Of a stretch of 64,000 nt of DNA, positions 62,794 to 64,000 are shown piece by piece. A model generated the notes under the pieces. It did no database searches. It saw only the letters and a program-made list of their open reading frames with translations, and was not told where the DNA came from. Numbering within the stretch: position 1 is the first letter of the stretch; the number at the start of each line of letters is the position of its first letter. Source of the DNA: Amphritea atlantica (GTDB lineage: Bacteria > Pseudomonadota > Gammaproteobacteria > Pseudomonadales > Balneatricaceae); assembly GCF_018860855.1 (NCBI RefSeq), contig NZ_JAHKQE010000023.1:124001-188000 (forward strand), given 5' to 3'. The position numbers and the translations under genes are program-made.

Positions 62794-64000
62794 ATGTTCT
62801 TTATCGACCTAAACCTGGATCTTGAAATTCTGGGCCCACTGGCTGACAACAATTTCCTCAGCCCCCGTCCGATTCAGCAACAGGCAATCCCTGTCGCGCT
62901 GGAAGGCTTCGATCTGTTGGCCTCTGCCCCGACGGGAACAGGTAAAACACTCGCCTTTGTGTTGCCAGCACTACAGAAGGTATTCGATAGCGAGCAAGAT
63001 CGCAGCAGTGCACCACAGATATTGATTCTGGCTCCGACTCGGGAACTGGCAAAACAGATCTATCAGGTGGTTCAGCTACAAACCCAGACCAACCGCATTA
63101 AAAGCTGCCTGATAGTCGGTGGTGTGCCCTTTGGTATGCAAAAAGGGATGCTGGCTGAACCGATCGACATTATGATCGCTACCCCCGGACGCCTACTGGA
63201 GCTGAATGCTCAGGAATGGCTCGATCTATCGACGGTAGATATGCTGGTTATCGATGAAGCCGACCGAATGCTCGATCTGGGCTTTATCCACGACATCAAG
63301 CAGATTGCCGACGTTCTCCCACTGGAACGTCAAACATTGATGTTTTCGGCCACCCTTGAAGGTGAAAAGATTCAGCGATTCGCCGCTGACCTGCTGAACG
63401 AAGATTCACAGATTGTCGCCGTCGAACAGCCTCGGCAGATCCCGACGAACATCGAACAAACGGTCTATCGAGCCGACAACGAAAAGCACAAAGAATACCT
63501 ACTTAAAGCGCTGATTCATCAGCCAGAGCTCAAACAAGGGATTATCTTTGTTAACAGCCGTAAACAGGTTGAGCAGTGGGTTACCATTATCCGTAATGCA
63601 GGCATGCTCTGTTACGGCCTACATGGCGATATGCGCCAGAGCGAACGTACTCAGCGGATTAAAGAGATGCGTCGCGGACGGATCAAACTGATCATCGCTA
63701 CCGATGTGGTTGGCCGCGGCCTCGATCTACCCGATCTGACCCATGTTATTAACCTTTATCTGCCGATGAAAGCCGATAGTTATGTTCACCGCGCGGGTCG
63801 CTCTGGTCGTGACGGCGCCAAAGGTACCGTCTGGTCGATTGTTGAACCGTTAGATTGGGCAACACTGGGCAAAATCGAGCGTTTTATTGGCGATCAATTA
63901 ACCCGAGCAACCTTTCCCGGCCTCGCACCGAAAAATCCAGAACCCGGCAAAGGCAGCGGCAAAGCCAAACCGAAAAAGCCTAAAGTGAAAAACAAAAAAG
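62794..64000 (+). CDS. srmB: SrmB-like DEAD-box RNA helicase (3' end cut by window edge)
   Basis: The frame opened by the ATG at 62794 runs 402 codons to the right edge without a stop. Motifs: RPIQQQAIPVALEGFDLLAS (Q motif), SAPTGTGKTLAFVLPAL, LAPTRELAKQIY, ATPGRLLEL, LVIDEADRMLDLGF, MFSATLEGEKIQRFA, ATDVVGRGLDLPDLTHVINL and YVHRAGRSGRDG. The SAPTGTGKT and FSATLEG forms match SrmB, which helps assemble the 50S subunit. The last visible residues are a Lys/Pro/Gly-rich tail, so little is probably missing. It diverges from rapA across 278 bases that contain only promoter-like AT-rich DNA. Confidence 0.9.
   Translation, partial: MFFIDLNLDLEILGPLADNNFLSPRPIQQQAIPVALEGFDLLASAPTGTGKTLAFVLPALQKVFDSEQDRSSAPQILILAPTRELAKQIYQVVQLQTQTNRIKSCLIVGGVPFGMQKGMLAEPIDIMIATPGRLLELNAQEWLDLSTVDMLVIDEADRMLDLGFIHDIKQIADVLPLERQTLMFSATLEGEKIQRFAADLLNEDSQIVAVEQPRQIPTNIEQTVYRADNEKHKEYLLKALIHQPELKQGIIFVNSRKQVEQWVTIIRNAGMLCYGLHGDMRQSERTQRIKEMRRGRIKLIIATDVVGRGLDLPDLTHVINLYLPMKADSYVHRAGRSGRDGAKGTVWSIVEPLDWATLGKIERFIGDQLTRATFPGLAPKNPEPGKGSGKAKPKKPKVKNKK

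Overview
The window looks like chromosome from a marine, facultatively anaerobic gammaproteobacterium, most likely of the Oceanospirillales (Oceanospirillaceae-like). This is inferred from the gene content and order: dnaX-ybaB-recR followed by rnd-ycgL-ycgN, prc, rpsA, rapA flanked by DEAD-box helicases, a clade I (Tat-type) nosRZDFYL cluster, a PHA synthase, and an eptA-dgkA lipid A operon. I saw no phage, transposon, CRISPR array or tRNA gene. Nearly all of the DNA is ordinary, densely packed chromosome.

Layout. 1-4.0 kb: a BenE-type transporter (cut by the left edge) diverging from an XRE-cupin regulator over a palindromic operator, then dodecin, an MscS channel, a small unknown protein and an HPP membrane protein. 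4.3-11.2 kb: an FKBP lipoprotein and M18 aminopeptidase pair, the periplasmic protease Prc, an unknown membrane-anchored coiled-coil protein, and a free-standing rpsA with its own leader and terminator. 11.3-16.4 kb: one long minus-strand replication and repair operon dnaX-ybaB-recR-rnd-ycgL-ycgN, in which dnaX carries a textbook -1 frameshift site. 16.6-22.5 kb: a small orphan gene, then a five-gene envelope operon (COG3014 lipoprotein, YcfL, LpoB, a DUF6844-like exported protein, CsgG/FlgT-like). 22.8-32.4 kb: phaC with a P3A proton ATPase, then the yhiI-rbbA-yhhJ export operon. 32.5-37.9 kb: a possible 32-residue membrane peptide and an eptA-dgkA-PAP2-response regulator-histidine kinase operon preceded by 11-bp-phased TTGAT repeats. 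38.0-46.0 kb: the 4.5S RNA gene, a retropepsin-like protease, a candidate structured RNA leader (39162-39301) in front of an unknown 109-residue protein, a voltage-gated K+ channel, a VOC protein, a hydrolase-OsmC fusion, SlyD, a Gre-domain protein and YbiT. 46.1-54.7 kb: nosRZDFYL led by a CusF-like copper protein under a perfect FNR/ANR-type box. 54.8-64 kb: a solute-binding-PAS-GGDEF-EAL sensor, a DEAD-box helicase, rapA and an SrmB-like helicase (cut by the right edge).

How they work together: the nos block is a complete N2O reduction module (reductase, electron donor NosR, copper delivery NosDFY and NosL) with an anaerobic switch and an extra copper protein. The eptA block couples phosphoethanolamine transfer, recycling of its diacylglycerol by-product, a PAP2 phosphatase and its own two-component system. 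The strongest candidates for something undescribed are the pseudoknotted leader at 39162-39301, whose closing stem competes with a hairpin that hides the ribosome binding site; the five-gene CsgG/LpoB operon; the peptide gene upstream of eptA; and the copper-protein leader with its 21-bp tandem repeat.
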